64,000 bases of DNA from JBOICV01 sp050740255 (GTDB lineage: Bacteria > Pseudomonadota > Gammaproteobacteria > Nevskiales > JBOICV01). The position numbers were made by a program, and so were the translations under genes. The DNA lies in NCBI GenBank assembly GCA_050740255.1, contig JBOICV010000078.1:58543-122542 (forward strand), written 5' to 3'. Positions 20,641-29,837 of the stretch are shown here, piece after piece. Numbering within the stretch: position 1 is the stretch's first letter; the number at the start of each line of letters is the position of its first letter. The notes below the pieces were generated by a model. That model worked only from the letters and a program-made list of their open reading frames with translations, made no database searches and was not told where the DNA came from.

Positions 20641-21819
20641 ATGAACACCGCCTGCATCGTCGCCGCCTTGCGTACGCCGATTGGCAGCTTCGGCGGCAGT
20701 CTCGCCGCCCTGCCCGCGCACGAGCTGGGTGCGAGCGTTATCCGCGCTTTGCTGGAGAAAACCGGCATTGCGCCGGAGCGGGTGGATGAGGTCATCCTGG
20801 GCCAGGTGATCACCGCCGGCTGCGGCCAGAATCCCGCGCGTCAGGCGGCGATTGCCGCCGGCCTGCCGGTATCGGTACCCGCCATCACCGTGAACAAAGT
20901 CTGCGGTTCGGGGCTGAAAGCCGTGGCGCTTGCCGCGCAGGCTATCCGCGCCGGTGATGCCGAAATCATCATTGCCGGCGGCCAGGAAAACATGTCGGCC
21001 GCCCCCCACGTCCTGCCCCGCTCCCGCCAAGGGCAGCGCATGGGCGGCTGGGAACTGGTGGACACGATGCTCAAGGATGGATTGATCGAAGCCTCCAACC
21101 GTCAGCACATGGGCATGATTGTCGAGAGCCTGAGTCATCAGTACGGCATCGCCCGCGAGCCGCAGGATCAGTTCGCCGCAAACTCACAGCAGCGCGCGGA
21201 AGCCGCGATCCAGTCCGGCAAGTTCAAGGCGGAGATGGTGCCGGTCCGCATTCCCCAGAAAAAGGGCGACGTATTGGTCGTTGATACCGATGAATATCCA
21301 CGCGCCGGCACCACCGCGGACAAACTGGCCGCGCTGAAACCCGCTTTCAACAAAACCGGCACCGTCACTGCCGGCAACGCCTCCGGCATCAACGACGGCG
21401 CAGCGGCAGTGGTGGTCATGAGCGAAGCCCGCGCCAAGCTATTGGGCCTGCCGATACTGGCGCGCATAAAAAGCTATGCCAGCGCCGGCGTGGAGCCCAC
21501 GCAATTCGGCATCGGCCCGATACCCGCCAGCCGGCGTTGCCTCGAGAAAGCCGGCTGGACTGCGGGCGAACTCGATCTGGTCGAAGCCAACGAAGCTTTC
21601 GCCTTGCAGTCGCTCTGCGTGCTGAAAGATCTGGGACTTGATCCGGCGAAAGTGAACGTGAACGGCGGCGCCATTGCGCTCGGGCATCCAATCGGCGCCA
21701 GCGGCGCGCGGATCCTCGTCACGCTGTTGTACGAAATGCAGCGGCGCAGTGTGCACAAGGGGCTGGCCACGCTGTGCATCGGTGGTGGCCAAGGCATCGC
21801 GCTCGCGGTGGAGCGATAG
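20641..21819 (+). CDS. phaA: acetyl-CoA C-acetyltransferase (beta-ketothiolase)
   Basis: Condenses two acetyl-CoA to acetoacetyl-CoA, the first step of polyhydroxybutyrate synthesis, or the reverse in beta-oxidation. It has 392 residues, the standard size. The acyl-enzyme Cys lies in [14 protein letters not shown] (about residue 88). NEAFALQ and [12 protein letters not shown] give the His, and [10 protein letters not shown] the second catalytic Cys. A strong AAAGGAG ribosome site precedes the ATG. The neighbour phaR supports a role in polyhydroxyalkanoate metabolism; no synthase gene is in the window. Confidence 0.93.
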   Translation: MNTACIVAALRTPIGSFGGSLAALPAHELGASVIRALLEKTGIAPERVDEVILGQVITAGCGQNPARQAAIAAGLPVSVPAITVNKVCGSGLKAVALAAQAIRAGDAEIIIAGGQENMSAAPHVLPRSRQGQRMGGWELVDTMLKDGLIEASNRQHMGMIVESLSHQYGIAREPQDQFAANSQQRAEAAIQSGKFKAEMVPVRIPQKKGDVLVVDTDEYPRAGTTADKLAALKPAFNKTGTVTAGNASGINDGAAAVVVMSEARAKLLGLPILARIKSYASAGVEPTQFGIGPIPASRRCLEKAGWTAGELDLVEANEAFALQSLCVLKDLGLDPAKVNVNGGAIALGHPIGASGARILVTLLYEMQRRSVHKGLATLCIGGGQGIALAVER

Positions 21820-21874
21820 GGCCTGTTATGATGGTTTTACCCTCTGGTCAGCAAGCCCGCGTCGCGCGCATGGC

Positions 21875-22381
21875 ATGAGCGACATCCGCATCATCAAGAA
21901 GTATCCGAACCGACGTCTGTACGACACCGAGGTCAGCCGCTACATCACGCTGCAGGAAGTGCGCGACCTGGTGTTGAAAGGCAGCAAGTTCCAGGTGATA
22001 GACAAGCATACCGGCGAGGACATCACTCGATCGATCCTGCTACAGGTCATTTCGGAAGAAGAGGAAGGCGGCAATCCGATCTTCAGCACCGACGTTCTGG
22101 TGCAAATCATCCGCTTTTACGGCGACTCGATGCAGAACAGCATGAGCCGCTATCTGGAGTTGTCGCTGCAGATTTTTGAGCAGCAGCAACTGCACTTCAA
22201 AGAGCGTCTCACCAAGCTGCTAGGCCATAGCAACCCCCTGCAAGTGCTGCGCGAACTGTCCGCCGAGCAGTTGCCGCTGTGGAAGACAGTGCGGCGCGAA
22301 TTTCTGAGTGGGCTCAGTAACTTGGACCCGAAAGCCAGCATCAGCCAGGTGCGCGAGCGTCTGGTCCGACGTCGCCGTTAA
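21875..22381 (+). CDS. phaR: polyhydroxyalkanoate synthesis repressor PhaR
   Basis: DNA-binding regulator that senses PHA granules and represses phasin and its own gene. The N-terminal PHB accumulation regulatory domain is almost textbook: IIKKYPNRRLYDTEVSRYIT, then DLVLKGSKFQVIDKHTGEDITRSIL. A second domain follows (FSTDVLVQIIRFYGDSMQNSM), and the C-terminus is basic. It has 168 residues from the ATG at 21875; the longer frame reads through the end of phaA in another frame. Its gap from phaA is 55 bases. Confidence 0.94.
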   Translation: MSDIRIIKKYPNRRLYDTEVSRYITLQEVRDLVLKGSKFQVIDKHTGEDITRSILLQVISEEEEGGNPIFSTDVLVQIIRFYGDSMQNSMSRYLELSLQIFEQQQLHFKERLTKLLGHSNPLQVLRELSAEQLPLWKTVRREFLSGLSNLDPKASISQVRERLVRRRR

Positions 22382-22512
22382 GCTGCGCGCGGCACTTATC
22401 GCTAAACCTCTGTTTTATAATATTATTTTTTTGCTCTCGCGCAAACAGGACGGTAATGCGTCCCAGTCACTTGCGCTAAGTGCTTGATTCCATTGTACGC
22501 TCTCAATCGCGG

Positions 22513-22541
22513 TTGACAGAGGGGTTTGGCGAGCGTATAGT
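22513..22541 (+). promoter_or_regulatory. near-consensus sigma-70 promoter in the phaR-pnp gap
   Basis: TTGACA (22513-22518), a 17-base spacer and TATAGT (22536-22541). No open frame with a ribosome site follows. The next feature downstream is a set of hairpins and a terminator, so it appears to drive a non-coding RNA. Confidence 0.8.
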
Positions 22542-22547
22542 GCAACG

Positions 22548-22693
22548 CAACATACTGAACGGTAGCTAAATTAAGCCCGGTTCAGTACCGAAACAAAAAC
22601 GGCCCCCACAAATGTGGCGGCCGTGAAGTCTCCTCCGAAAGGCCGCAAGGCCTTTCTCGCACCTTGCCCCCATAACCTGGGGGCTCTTTTTTT
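22548..22693 (+). ncRNA. candidate small regulatory RNA of about 146 nt
   Basis: Behind the promoter at 22513 the sequence folds in four units. The first is TACTGAAC/GTTCAGTA (22553-22560 with 22580-22587). The second is ACGGCC-CCACA...TGTGG-GGCCGT (22599-22624). Then comes a single-stranded GTCTCCTCC stretch (22628-22636). The third unit is GAAAGGCC with a GCAA tetraloop and GGCCTTTC (22637-22656), and the fourth is an intrinsic terminator (22666-22693). The CTCCTCC stretch is complementary to ribosome-binding sites, as in many trans-acting sRNAs. I cannot assign it to a known family. The rest of the gap (22382-22512 and 22694-22816) shows nothing else I can support. Confidence 0.72.
22666..22693 (+). 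terminator. intrinsic terminator of the candidate sRNA
   Basis: Stem GCCCCC (22666-22671), loop ATAACCT, stem GGGGGC (22679-22684), followed by TCTTTTTTT. The T-run is only on the plus strand, so it serves the plus-strand transcript and not the convergent pnp. Confidence 0.85.
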
Positions 22694-22816
22694 GCCCAGC
22701 GCTTTTGTAGTCCGGCGCTATACCCAGAGCAAAAATCACAGCGGGCTCATCGCCGCCGTGCTTATTCAGGCCATGCTAACTGAGCAGCTACGCCGCAGAC
22801 AAGCGGGCTACGGCGT

Positions 22817-24925
22817 TTAGCTGGCGCGTTCGAGTTCCGCCGCCTTCATCGACAGCCGCACGCGGCCTTGCTTGTCCACCTCGAGCACTTTTACCTTCAC
22901 CACATCGCCTTCCTTCAGCACATCGCTGACATTCTCGATGCGCTTGTCGGAAATCTGCGAGATATGGACCAGACCGTCGCGGCCCGGCATCAGGGAGACG
23001 AAAGCGCCGAAGTCCATCAGGCGCACGACCTTGCCCTCGAAAACCTGACCGGGCTCGATGTCGCGCGTGATGTCTTCGATGCGTTTGATGGCGGCGTCGG
23101 CCTTGGTCTTGTCCACCGCCGCGATCTTGATGATGCCATCGTCGGTGATGTCGATAGTGGTGCCGGTTTCCTCGGTGATCGCGCGGATGGTGCTGCCACC
23201 CTTGCCGATGACGTCGCGGATCTTTTCGGGATTGATCTTGATGGTGAAGATGCGCGGCGCCCACGGCGAAAGGTCAGTGCGCGGCTTCTCAATCGCTTTG
23301 GTCATCGCGCCCAGGATGTGCAGGCGCGCAGCCTTGGCCTGCTCCAGCGCGGTCTGCATGATCTCGCCGGTGATGCCCGTGATCTTGATGTCCATCTGCA
23401 GCGCCGTGATGCCGCCCACCGAGCCCGCCACTTTGAAATCCATGTCGCCGAGATGGTCCTCGTCGCCGAGAATGTCCGTCAGCACGGCCCATTTCTCGCC
23501 TTCCTTGATCAGGCCCATGGCCACGCCGGCCACCGGCGCCTTGATCGGCACGCCCGCGTCCATGAGCGCCAGACAGGCGCTGCAGACCGAGGCCATTGAG
23601 GAGGAGCCGTTGGACTCCATCACTTCGGTGACCACGCGGATCACGTAAGGGAATTCTTTTTCCAGGTCCGGCAACACGGCCAGCACACCGCGCTTGGCCA
23701 GGCGGCCATGGCCGATCTCGCGGCGCTTGGGCGCGTTGAGGCGGCCGGTCTCGCCCACGCAATAGGGCGGGAAGTTGTAGTTGAACAGGAATACGTCGTC
23801 GGACTCGCCGGCGGCGGCGTCAATCAACTGCGCATCCCTGCTGGTGCCGAGAGTAACGACGGCGACCACCTGGGTCTCGCCGCGAGTGAACACCGCCGAG
23901 CCGTGGGTACGCGGCAGAATGCCCGCGCCCATGGATAGCGGGCGCACGGTTACGCGGTCGCGGCCGTCAATGCGCGGCTGGCCGTCGAGAATGCGATTGC
24001 GCACGACGCGCGCTTCGAGATTGTAGAAAGCGTCCTTGACCTTCCCTTCGGAAAACTTCGGCGCGGCGCCGCCGGCGAGCTGTGCAATGGCGTCCTTGCG
24101 CACGGCGTCGATCGCGTCGCGGCGGGCTTCCTTGGCGGTAATCGCGTAGGCCTCAGTCGCGCGCTTTTCCAGCGCATTGATGGCGTTCGACAGCTCGGCC
24201 GCGTCAGCGGCGGGTTGCCAGTCCCATTTCGGCTTGCCGGCCTCGACCGCCAGCTCGTTGATGGATTTGATCGCGGCCTGCATCTGCTCGTGGCCGAACA
24301 GCACCGCGCCGAGCATGACTTCCTCGGACAACTGCTTGGCTTCGGATTCCACCATCAGCACCGCGTCCTTGGTGCCGGCGACGATCAGTTCCAGCTGCGA
24401 GGTTTTGAGCTGAGTGGCGGACGGGTTGAGAATGTACTGGCCGTCGGCATAACCCACCTTGGCCGCGCCTATTGGCCCCTGGAAGGGCACGCCGGCCAGC
24501 GTCATCGCGGCGGACGCACCGATCAATGCGGGAATATCACCGCCGACTTCCGGATTGAGCGATAACACCGTCGCCACCACTTGGATTTCGTTGTAATAGC
24601 CATCCGGGAATAGCGGACGCAGCGGCCGGTCGATCAGGCGCGAGGTGAGCGTCTCGTTTTCCGTCGGGCGGCCTTCGCGCTTGAAGAAGCCACCCGGAAT
24701 GCGGCCGGCGGCGTAAAACCGCTCCATGTAATCCACGGTCAGCGGGAAGAAGTCCTGCCCTTCCTTCGCCTCTTTCTTGGCGACTACCGCAACCAGCACC
24801 ACGGTCTCGCCCATGGTGACGGTGACCGAGGCGGTGGCCTGACGGGCCATGTGGCCGGTTTCGAGGGTGACGGTATGCGCGCCGTATTGGAAGGATTTGC
24901 TGACAGGTTTAACGGGAAAGCTCAT
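22817..24925 (-). CDS. pnp: polyribonucleotide nucleotidyltransferase (PNPase)
   Basis: Phosphorolytic 3'-5' exoribonuclease of the RNA degradosome. It has 702 residues. Two RNase PH domains are present: the first starts [18 protein letters not shown], the second is catalytic with [12 protein letters not shown] and [15 protein letters not shown]. The KH domain ([22 protein letters not shown]) and S1 domain ([20 protein letters not shown]) close the protein. The ATG at 24925 gives the family start MSFPVKP; the longer frame runs into the leader. It lies downstream of rpsO, the usual order, with a hairpin between them. Confidence 0.97.
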   Translation of the reverse strand: MSFPVKPVSKSFQYGAHTVTLETGHMARQATASVTVTMGETVVLVAVVAKKEAKEGQDFFPLTVDYMERFYAAGRIPGGFFKREGRPTENETLTSRLIDRPLRPLFPDGYYNEIQVVATVLSLNPEVGGDIPALIGASAAMTLAGVPFQGPIGAAKVGYADGQYILNPSATQLKTSQLELIVAGTKDAVLMVESEAKQLSEEVMLGAVLFGHEQMQAAIKSINELAVEAGKPKWDWQPAADAAELSNAINALEKRATEAYAITAKEARRDAIDAVRKDAIAQLAGGAAPKFSEGKVKDAFYNLEARVVRNRILDGQPRIDGRDRVTVRPLSMGAGILPRTHGSAVFTRGETQVVAVVTLGTSRDAQLIDAAAGESDDVFLFNYNFPPYCVGETGRLNAPKRREIGHGRLAKRGVLAVLPDLEKEFPYVIRVVTEVMESNGSSSMASVCSACLALMDAGVPIKAPVAGVAMGLIKEGEKWAVLTDILGDEDHLGDMDFKVAGSVGGITALQMDIKITGITGEIMQTALEQAKAARLHILGAMTKAIEKPRTDLSPWAPRIFTIKINPEKIRDVIGKGGSTIRAITEETGTTIDITDDGIIKIAAVDKTKADAAIKRIEDITRDIEPGQVFEGKVVRLMDFGAFVSLMPGRDGLVHISQISDKRIENVSDVLKEGDVVKVKVLEVDKQGRVRLSMKAAELERAS

Positions 24926-24969
24926 GGGGTTGTCTGGCTGTGGCTGAAATCGTGTGAAATTCTGGGGAT

Positions 24970-24998
24970 CCAAACACAAACCGCGCCAGAGGCGCGGT
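24970..24998 (-). terminator. hairpin between rpsO and pnp (attenuating terminator)
   Basis: ACCGCGCC-aga-GGCGCGGT (24980-24998) is a perfect 8-bp stem. On the minus strand it is followed by TTTGTGTTTGG, a modest T-rich tail. In E. coli the same gap holds an rpsO attenuator and an RNase III site, so partial termination or processing is expected. Confidence 0.55.
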
Positions 24999-25010
24999 CG
25001 GGGGATGGGG

Positions 25011-25280
25011 TTAGCGGCGCAAACCGAGCTCAGTGATGAGCGTCTGGTAGCGGGCGCTGTCGGCGTGTTTGAGGTAGTCCAGCAGATTGCGGCGCTGGTT
25101 CACCAGTTTGAGCAAGCCCCGGCGCGAGTGGTTGTCGTTCTTGTTCGCCGCGAAGTGTTGGCTCAAATCGTTGATGCGCTCGGACAACAGGGCAACCTGG
25201 ACTTCCGGCGAACCCGTATCGCCCTTCGCGCGCTGGTGCTTGGTAATGATCTCGGCTTTCTTGCCGGTGGCAACCGTCAT
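25011..25280 (-). CDS. rpsO: 30S ribosomal protein S15
   Basis: 89 residues from the ATG at 25280, the standard length. The family core is visible: [34 protein letters not shown] and [12 protein letters not shown], which bind the 16S rRNA three-way junction. GGAG lies six bases before this ATG. Its position ahead of pnp is conserved, but upstream, instead of truB, there is a large beta-helix/cytochrome gene. Confidence 0.98.
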   Translation of the reverse strand: MTVATGKKAEIITKHQRAKGDTGSPEVQVALLSERINDLSQHFAANKNDNHSRRGLLKLVNQRRNLLDYLKHADSARYQTLITELGLRR

Positions 25281-25325
25281 ATTCAACTCCAAACTTAAGT
25301 TTTCTGGACCTTTTGCAGGGGCGGT

Positions 25326-25354
25326 ATTCTACCCGCGCATTAACGGAATCACAA
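25326..25354 (-). promoter_or_regulatory. putative rpsO-pnp promoter
   Basis: On the minus strand, TTGTGA (25354-25349), a 17-base spacer and TAGAAT (25331-25326), about 45 bases before the rpsO ATG. An own promoter fits the separation of rpsO from truB by the inserted gene. Confidence 0.6.
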
Positions 25355-25434
25355 GAAAAAACAGGCGCATTGCCGTCGGGACGACGGTGGCGAAACCCAG
25401 CGGCGGCGGGGCGGGACCTTCCAACCGCCGGGAG

Positions 25435-28401
25435 TTACGGCAGCGGCAGGGGTACTCCGACCAGTTCGGTGATGCCGGGCACGCCGGGGCCTAATATTCC
25501 ATCCACGCTGGGCAGGGGCAAGGTCACCGGCAACTGGTTGAGTTGCAACAGCGTGCTCAGCGGCACATCGCCAAGCGGCAGCGCGTCGAGCGGCAAGGCG
25601 TCGGGGCTAAGTCCCGGCAGGGGCAGGCCGCCTGGAATTGGCAGGGGCAAACCACCGAGCGCGCCGCTGCAAACCTCCTCGTTTTCGGTGTCCGCAGTCG
25701 GCAGCACGTCGTTAATCCACTGGATGATCAAGGCCACCGCCTCGCCCTGGGCCACCGAACGCGACACCGGCGGCATCTTCACGCCCGGTTCCACCGAGCC
25801 GAGACGGAACGCCAGAATGGACGCATCCGCATTGCCCGGCACGATGTCGTAACGGCGGTTCTCGCCCGCGCCCTTGCCCGCAGCAACCGGCTTCTTGCAA
25901 ATGCCGTACTGATTATTCACCGCGCGGTAGTAGTCCAGGAACAGGCCCGAATTACTCGCAGCGCCATTCGGATGATGGCAGTGCATGCAGTTCACTTCGA
26001 GGAAGGCGCGCGCGCGCTGGTGGATATCGGCATCGGAATCCGGCAGCTCGCCGCTGTCGCCTGGTACGTTCCAGCGCGGCAGCTTTTCGATCTGCGACAA
26101 ATCGGCCGGCAGGCCGGTCAGAAGACCACGCTGCGCGAGGAACTGCAGCTGGTTCATGCGCGTGCCGCCGGGGTAGTCATATTCCCGGTTGAGATTGCGC
26201 GGCTTGAGGCCGAGCGGTGCGGCGCCCGGCTCGCGGTCATCGCCGCCGTGGCAGGTAATGCAGCTCAGCGCCGAAGGAATCGCATAACGACTGGCGGCGC
26301 CGGTGTAGTGCGCGCGCTCGCCGGTAGGATTTTTTGCCTCCGCATCCGGGTCGTCGTAGTCCCAGTTCACGGCCGCGCTGCCGCCTTCGATCGCAAGCTC
26401 GGCCACGCGCTGCGCACCGCTGCCCTTCCAGATATAGGCGAGGCCCACCCAGTTCACGCCCTGGGCGGTTTGGCGCTTGATCAGCAGGCGTGTCTCGACG
26501 ATGTTTTCCTGTTGGCCGTCCTTGAAGGAAAAAGTCTTGGCGAAGACGGTGCCCACCGGGAAATCGAAAGTCGCGGTGACCGCGTCGTTGTGATCCTGGT
26601 ACACGGCAGATTTGCCGGCCGGCATGAACAGGAAGCGGTATTTGCTGGCGTAATCCGAGAACAACGCGCTCTGCAACTCGAACGGCACGCCGCCGGTGGG
26701 GTTGCTGCGCGGGTCCTGCGGGTTCGCAAACAAATGATATTGATCGAGCCGCGGGCAGTTGTATTTGAGCAGTGCATCGAAATTCACCTGGCCCGCCCGG
26801 CCGGCGTTGCAGGCCTGATTGACCTGGCTCTGGCTCGGCCGCGCTTCACCGCTCGCCGGGTTGGGGCGGAACGGCAGTTGCAGCGTCGGCGCAGGGCGGG
26901 CCGACAGGGTGCAGCGGTGCGGCGTCAAATCGTTGGAAGCGGGAACCAGCAAATCCTGCACGAGCTGCGCCGGGTCGCTCGAGGTCAGCTTGGCATTGAG
27001 AAACGGGTCTGCCAGCATGGTCTGCGGCGTCGTATTCTCGAAAGTATTGTTGTCTTCTACGCACAGGCCGTTCTCAGGTTGCTTGAGCGCGCCGCTTTGA
27101 TCGAATTTCCACGCGTTGTACTTGCAGCTCGGCTCCGGATCGGAGCGTTGATAATTGGGCCGGCCGCGCTCATCGGTGCGCGCCTCGCCGCGCGCGTCCT
27201 CCTGCGGGTTGGCTTGATTCAGCGCTACGCCGTCCTGGTCCTTCGGCACTTCGGTACAACCGTTGGGACTGTCCACCGCGCCATCCCAGACGATGTGCGC
27301 CGGTTTGCCCAGATTCTTGAGGCGCAGCAGCAAGGGAAACAACGAGCCTTCGCCGCGGTTCAGATCCGGCTCCTGGGTGTTGCCGCCGTTGTTGCGGAAA
27401 ACGTTGTGGTGGATGTGTACGCCTTCCGGGTAGAAGTCGTATTTCCGGTCCGGCTGCGCCGGATCGGCCAGAGCGAAGTTCACCAGCGCGATGCCGACGG
27501 TATCGTTGTCGTAAATCTCGTTCTCGTAAACCTCGAGCTGGTCGGAAGCCAGAATCAGCATGCCGGTGCCGCGCGGCGTGAGACCCACGATATTGCCTAC
27601 CGGCGCGAAATTCGGCGTGTTGTTGTTGAAGGACTTGTTGCGGCGCACGACGTTCTTCTGGCCGTACTGCGACAGCCCCGGCAAATCGAACACGAGAAAG
27701 CCGCCGGTATTATTGGTGGCGATGTTGTCTTCGAACACGGCGCGATAGGTGTTCTCGAACTCGAAGCCGGCCACGTTGTACTCGGCGCGCGTGCGGCGCA
27801 CGATCACGTCAGAAGTCTGGCCCACGTAAATACCCGCGTCGGACGCGCCGAAGGACTCCGAATCCTCAATCAACACATGCCGGCACTCGACCGGATACAG
27901 GCCGTAGGCGCCGTTCTGCGCGCAGCTATTGTCCGCGCCGGGATCGGTCGGACAGGTATCGAAATCGGTCCACAGCGCGCGCACTTCGCGCAGGGTCACG
28001 AAATTGGAACGGAAGATGCGGATGGAGTTGCCGGGCGTGTTCTGCACCGTCAAACTCTCGATGGTGATGCCATCGACGTGGTTGACGTTAATGCCCTCGG
28101 AGCTGTCCGAGTCGGTGAAATCGAGAAAGGTCTTGTCCTTGCCGGCGCCGCGGATGCTGACGCCGCGCTTGCCGGTGACAATCAGGCCGGTGGGCAGCTC
28201 AAACAACCCCTCGCCGAACTCGATGGTGTCGCCCTCGCGCGCATCGAAGAACGCGATGGCCGCCTGGTCCGAAGCCTGCGGGCCCGGCTGGATTTTGAAG
28301 GTGGTCGGGGCGCCGGCGGTTGACGATCCGCCGCCACCGCCGCCGCAAGCTGTCAGACCCAGACCGACCAGACCCAGCGCACAAACGATTAACTTACGCA
28401 T
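25435..28401 (-). CDS. fused parallel beta-helix / SO2930-type diheme cytochrome c lipoprotein
   Basis: 988 residues in one frame. The signal ends LTAC followed by six Gly, a lipobox, so the protein is membrane-anchored beyond the inner membrane. Residues about 35-450 are a right-handed parallel beta-helix with repeating turns such as GITIESLTVQNTPGNSIRI and DAGIYVGQTSDVIVRRTRA. From about residue 570 it matches the SO2930-type heme protein (LFSDYASKYRFLFMP), with heme sites CITCH (about 714) and CMHCH (about 805) and a candidate Met ligand in VKMPP. In many proteobacteria these are two adjacent genes (TIGR03805/TIGR03806); here they are one. The last 80 residues are a Leu/Pro/Gly-rich tail (GGLPLPIPGGLPLPGL). 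SD-like GGGGGGAAAGG precedes the ATG. Role unknown, probably periplasmic electron transfer. Confidence 0.85.
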   Translation of the reverse strand: MRKLIVCALGLVGLGLTACGGGGGGSSTAGAPTTFKIQPGPQASDQAAIAFFDAREGDTIEFGEGLFELPTGLIVTGKRGVSIRGAGKDKTFLDFTDSDSSEGINVNHVDGITIESLTVQNTPGNSIRIFRSNFVTLREVRALWTDFDTCPTDPGADNSCAQNGAYGLYPVECRHVLIEDSESFGASDAGIYVGQTSDVIVRRTRAEYNVAGFEFENTYRAVFEDNIATNNTGGFLVFDLPGLSQYGQKNVVRRNKSFNNNTPNFAPVGNIVGLTPRGTGMLILASDQLEVYENEIYDNDTVGIALVNFALADPAQPDRKYDFYPEGVHIHHNVFRNNGGNTQEPDLNRGEGSLFPLLLRLKNLGKPAHIVWDGAVDSPNGCTEVPKDQDGVALNQANPQEDARGEARTDERGRPNYQRSDPEPSCKYNAWKFDQSGALKQPENGLCVEDNNTFENTTPQTMLADPFLNAKLTSSDPAQLVQDLLVPASNDLTPHRCTLSARPAPTLQLPFRPNPASGEARPSQSQVNQACNAGRAGQVNFDALLKYNCPRLDQYHLFANPQDPRSNPTGGVPFELQSALFSDYASKYRFLFMPAGKSAVYQDHNDAVTATFDFPVGTVFAKTFSFKDGQQENIVETRLLIKRQTAQGVNWVGLAYIWKGSGAQRVAELAIEGGSAAVNWDYDDPDAEAKNPTGERAHYTGAASRYAIPSALSCITCHGGDDREPGAAPLGLKPRNLNREYDYPGGTRMNQLQFLAQRGLLTGLPADLSQIEKLPRWNVPGDSGELPDSDADIHQRARAFLEVNCMHCHHPNGAASNSGLFLDYYRAVNNQYGICKKPVAAGKGAGENRRYDIVPGNADASILAFRLGSVEPGVKMPPVSRSVAQGEAVALIIQWINDVLPTADTENEEVCSGALGGLPLPIPGGLPLPGLSPDALPLDALPLGDVPLSTLLQLNQLPVTLPLPSVDGILGPGVPGITELVGVPLPLP

Positions 28402-28476
28402 GACCTTTCCCCCCAAGCCCGCTTTTCTTCAAGTCTAGTGCAATTATCGCAGTGTAATTGTGCAGCGCGGCGTGTG

Positions 28477-28520
28477 AAATCGTTATTTTTCAGTAAGCAA
28501 ATCGTTAGTTTTCAGTAAGC
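28477..28520. repeat. 22-bp tandem duplication at the truB stop codon
   Basis: 28477-28498 and 28499-28520 are the same 22 bases (AAATCGTTANTTTTCAGTAA plus GC) with one difference. The second copy contains the last codons and stop of truB, and the first copy repeats them (LTEK-stop) just beyond. Confidence 0.85.
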
Positions 28521-29491
28521 TCGGCGGGCAGATTCAGCAGGCGCTGCGGCGCCACGCGGCCATCCTCCAGCACGCGGCCTATGCCCAGAAGACGCTGCTC
28601 CTGATTGAACAAGGCAACCGAGCCACTGGCCGGCGCCTGCGCCAGGCGCACGGCCTGCCCACGGCCTAGATAAAACGCGCTGTCCCGATCCAGCACCAGT
28701 TGCGGCCAGCCTTGCACTGCGCTACTCACCGGCAACAGACAACGGTCGAGCGCTTCATTACCGCTCGCGCCTCGCTCCGTTAATTGCTCCAGACTGTACA
28801 TCGGTTCGGAAAAGTGACCCGTTGCCAGTCGGCGCAGCGCGGACACGTGCGCGCAAGTGCCCAGCGCCTGCGCCAAATCCTCGACCAGCGTGCGTACGTA
28901 AGTGCCCTTGGAGGAGCGCACCTCGAATTCAAGTGTGTCCGCGCTCAGTCCCAGCAGATTCATCTCGTGGATGACGATGGGACGGGCGGCGCGTTCCACT
29001 TCAATGCCCTGCCTTGCGAGCGCATACAGCCGCTGGCCCTGGTGTTTGAGTGCCGAATACATTGGGGGACGTTGCTGTTGCGGTCCCAGATGCCGGCGGA
29101 ACATCGCCTCGACTTGCGCCGCTGCCAGCGGCGGCACCGCCATTTGGGCGATGGGCTTGCCCTCTGCATCGCCGGTATCGGTCTGTAGGCCGAGCCGGGC
29201 GGCGACGCGGTAGCGCTTGTCCGACTCCAGCAGAAAAGCAGACAGCTTGGTGGCTTCGCCAAAACAAATCGGCAGCAGGCCGGTGGCGAGCGGATCGAGA
29301 CTGCCGGTATGCCCGGCCTTTTGCGCCCGGAAAAGTCGCTTGGCCTGTTGCAGCGCCGCGTTGGAGCTTAGGCCAAGCGGTTTATCCAGCAGCAAAATGC
29401 CATCTACGCGGCGAAGCTGCAGCCTGGGCGCAAATGACGGCTGCTCAATCTTCGCCGTGATGGCTGCGATCCTCGGCCACAGCGCGATCAA
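28505..29491 (-). CDS. truB: tRNA pseudouridine(55) synthase TruB
   Basis: Makes pseudouridine 55 in the T-loop of tRNAs. The core has GILLLDKPLGLSSNAAL, then AGHTGSLDPLATGLLPIC with the catalytic Asp, KRYRVAARLGLQTDTGDAEG, and SSKGTYVRTLVEDLA. The C-terminus has the small TruB_C/PUA-like part. The start is uncertain: the TTG at 29491 overlaps rbfA by 47 bases and adds about 28 residues before the conserved domain, and no ribosome site is obvious. It follows rbfA as in most proteobacteria. Confidence 0.94.
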   Translation of the reverse strand: MIALWPRIAAITAKIEQPSFAPRLQLRRVDGILLLDKPLGLSSNAALQQAKRLFRAQKAGHTGSLDPLATGLLPICFGEATKLSAFLLESDKRYRVAARLGLQTDTGDAEGKPIAQMAVPPLAAAQVEAMFRRHLGPQQQRPPMYSALKHQGQRLYALARQGIEVERAARPIVIHEMNLLGLSADTLEFEVRSSKGTYVRTLVEDLAQALGTCAHVSALRRLATGHFSEPMYSLEQLTERGASGNEALDRCLLPVSSAVQGWPQLVLDRDSAFYLGRGQAVRLAQAPASGSVALFNQEQRLLGIGRVLEDGRVAPQRLLNLPAELTEN

Positions 29492-29822
29492 TCAGCGACG
29501 TCAGGCGCTGCGCGTTTTCGGGCAGTTGATCAGCGCGGAAATGCAGTTGCGGCGGACCTTTCTTCAGGCGTATGGCCCGGCCCAGCGAGTGGCGCAAGGC
29601 GCCCGCCTGCTGGTGCAAGAGCGACAGGGCTGCCTCGCCATGATCGGGGCCGCCCAACACACTCACAAAGATATTGGCGTGCGTCATATCCGGTGACAGG
29701 TTTACTTCGGTCACCGTGACCAGCCCGAGCTTGGCGTCCCGCGTCAATTCGCGCAGCAACTCGCCCAGCTCCCGCTGAACCTGGTCGGCAACGCGCGAGG
29801 CACGCGAAAATTCACGCGGCAT
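29445..29822 (-). CDS. rbfA: 30S ribosome-binding factor RbfA
   Basis: Late 30S assembly factor that helps 16S rRNA maturation. It has 125 residues with a KH-like fold: SRASRVADQVQRELGELL at the N-terminus, LVTVTEVNLSPDMTHANIFVSV, and LGRAIRLKKGPPQLHFRAD. It lies 15 bases after infB and overlaps truB, so the three are one transcription unit. Confidence 0.95.
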   Translation of the reverse strand: MPREFSRASRVADQVQRELGELLRELTRDAKLGLVTVTEVNLSPDMTHANIFVSVLGGPDHGEAALSLLHQQAGALRHSLGRAIRLKKGPPQLHFRADQLPENAQRLTSLIDRAVAEDRSHHGED

Positions 29823-29837
29823 AACACTCTCCGCGAC

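Noticed and set aside
22614..22820. A 68-codon frame across the candidate sRNA
   Set aside because: It begins inside a hairpin, has no ribosome site, and runs through the terminator.
25543..28323. A 926-codon open frame on the plus strand opposite the beta-helix/cytochrome gene
   Set aside because: It lies antisense to a well-supported gene, has no recognisable domain, and is rich in Arg/His/Ala/Gln as expected when GC-rich codons are read backwards. No ribosome site fits.
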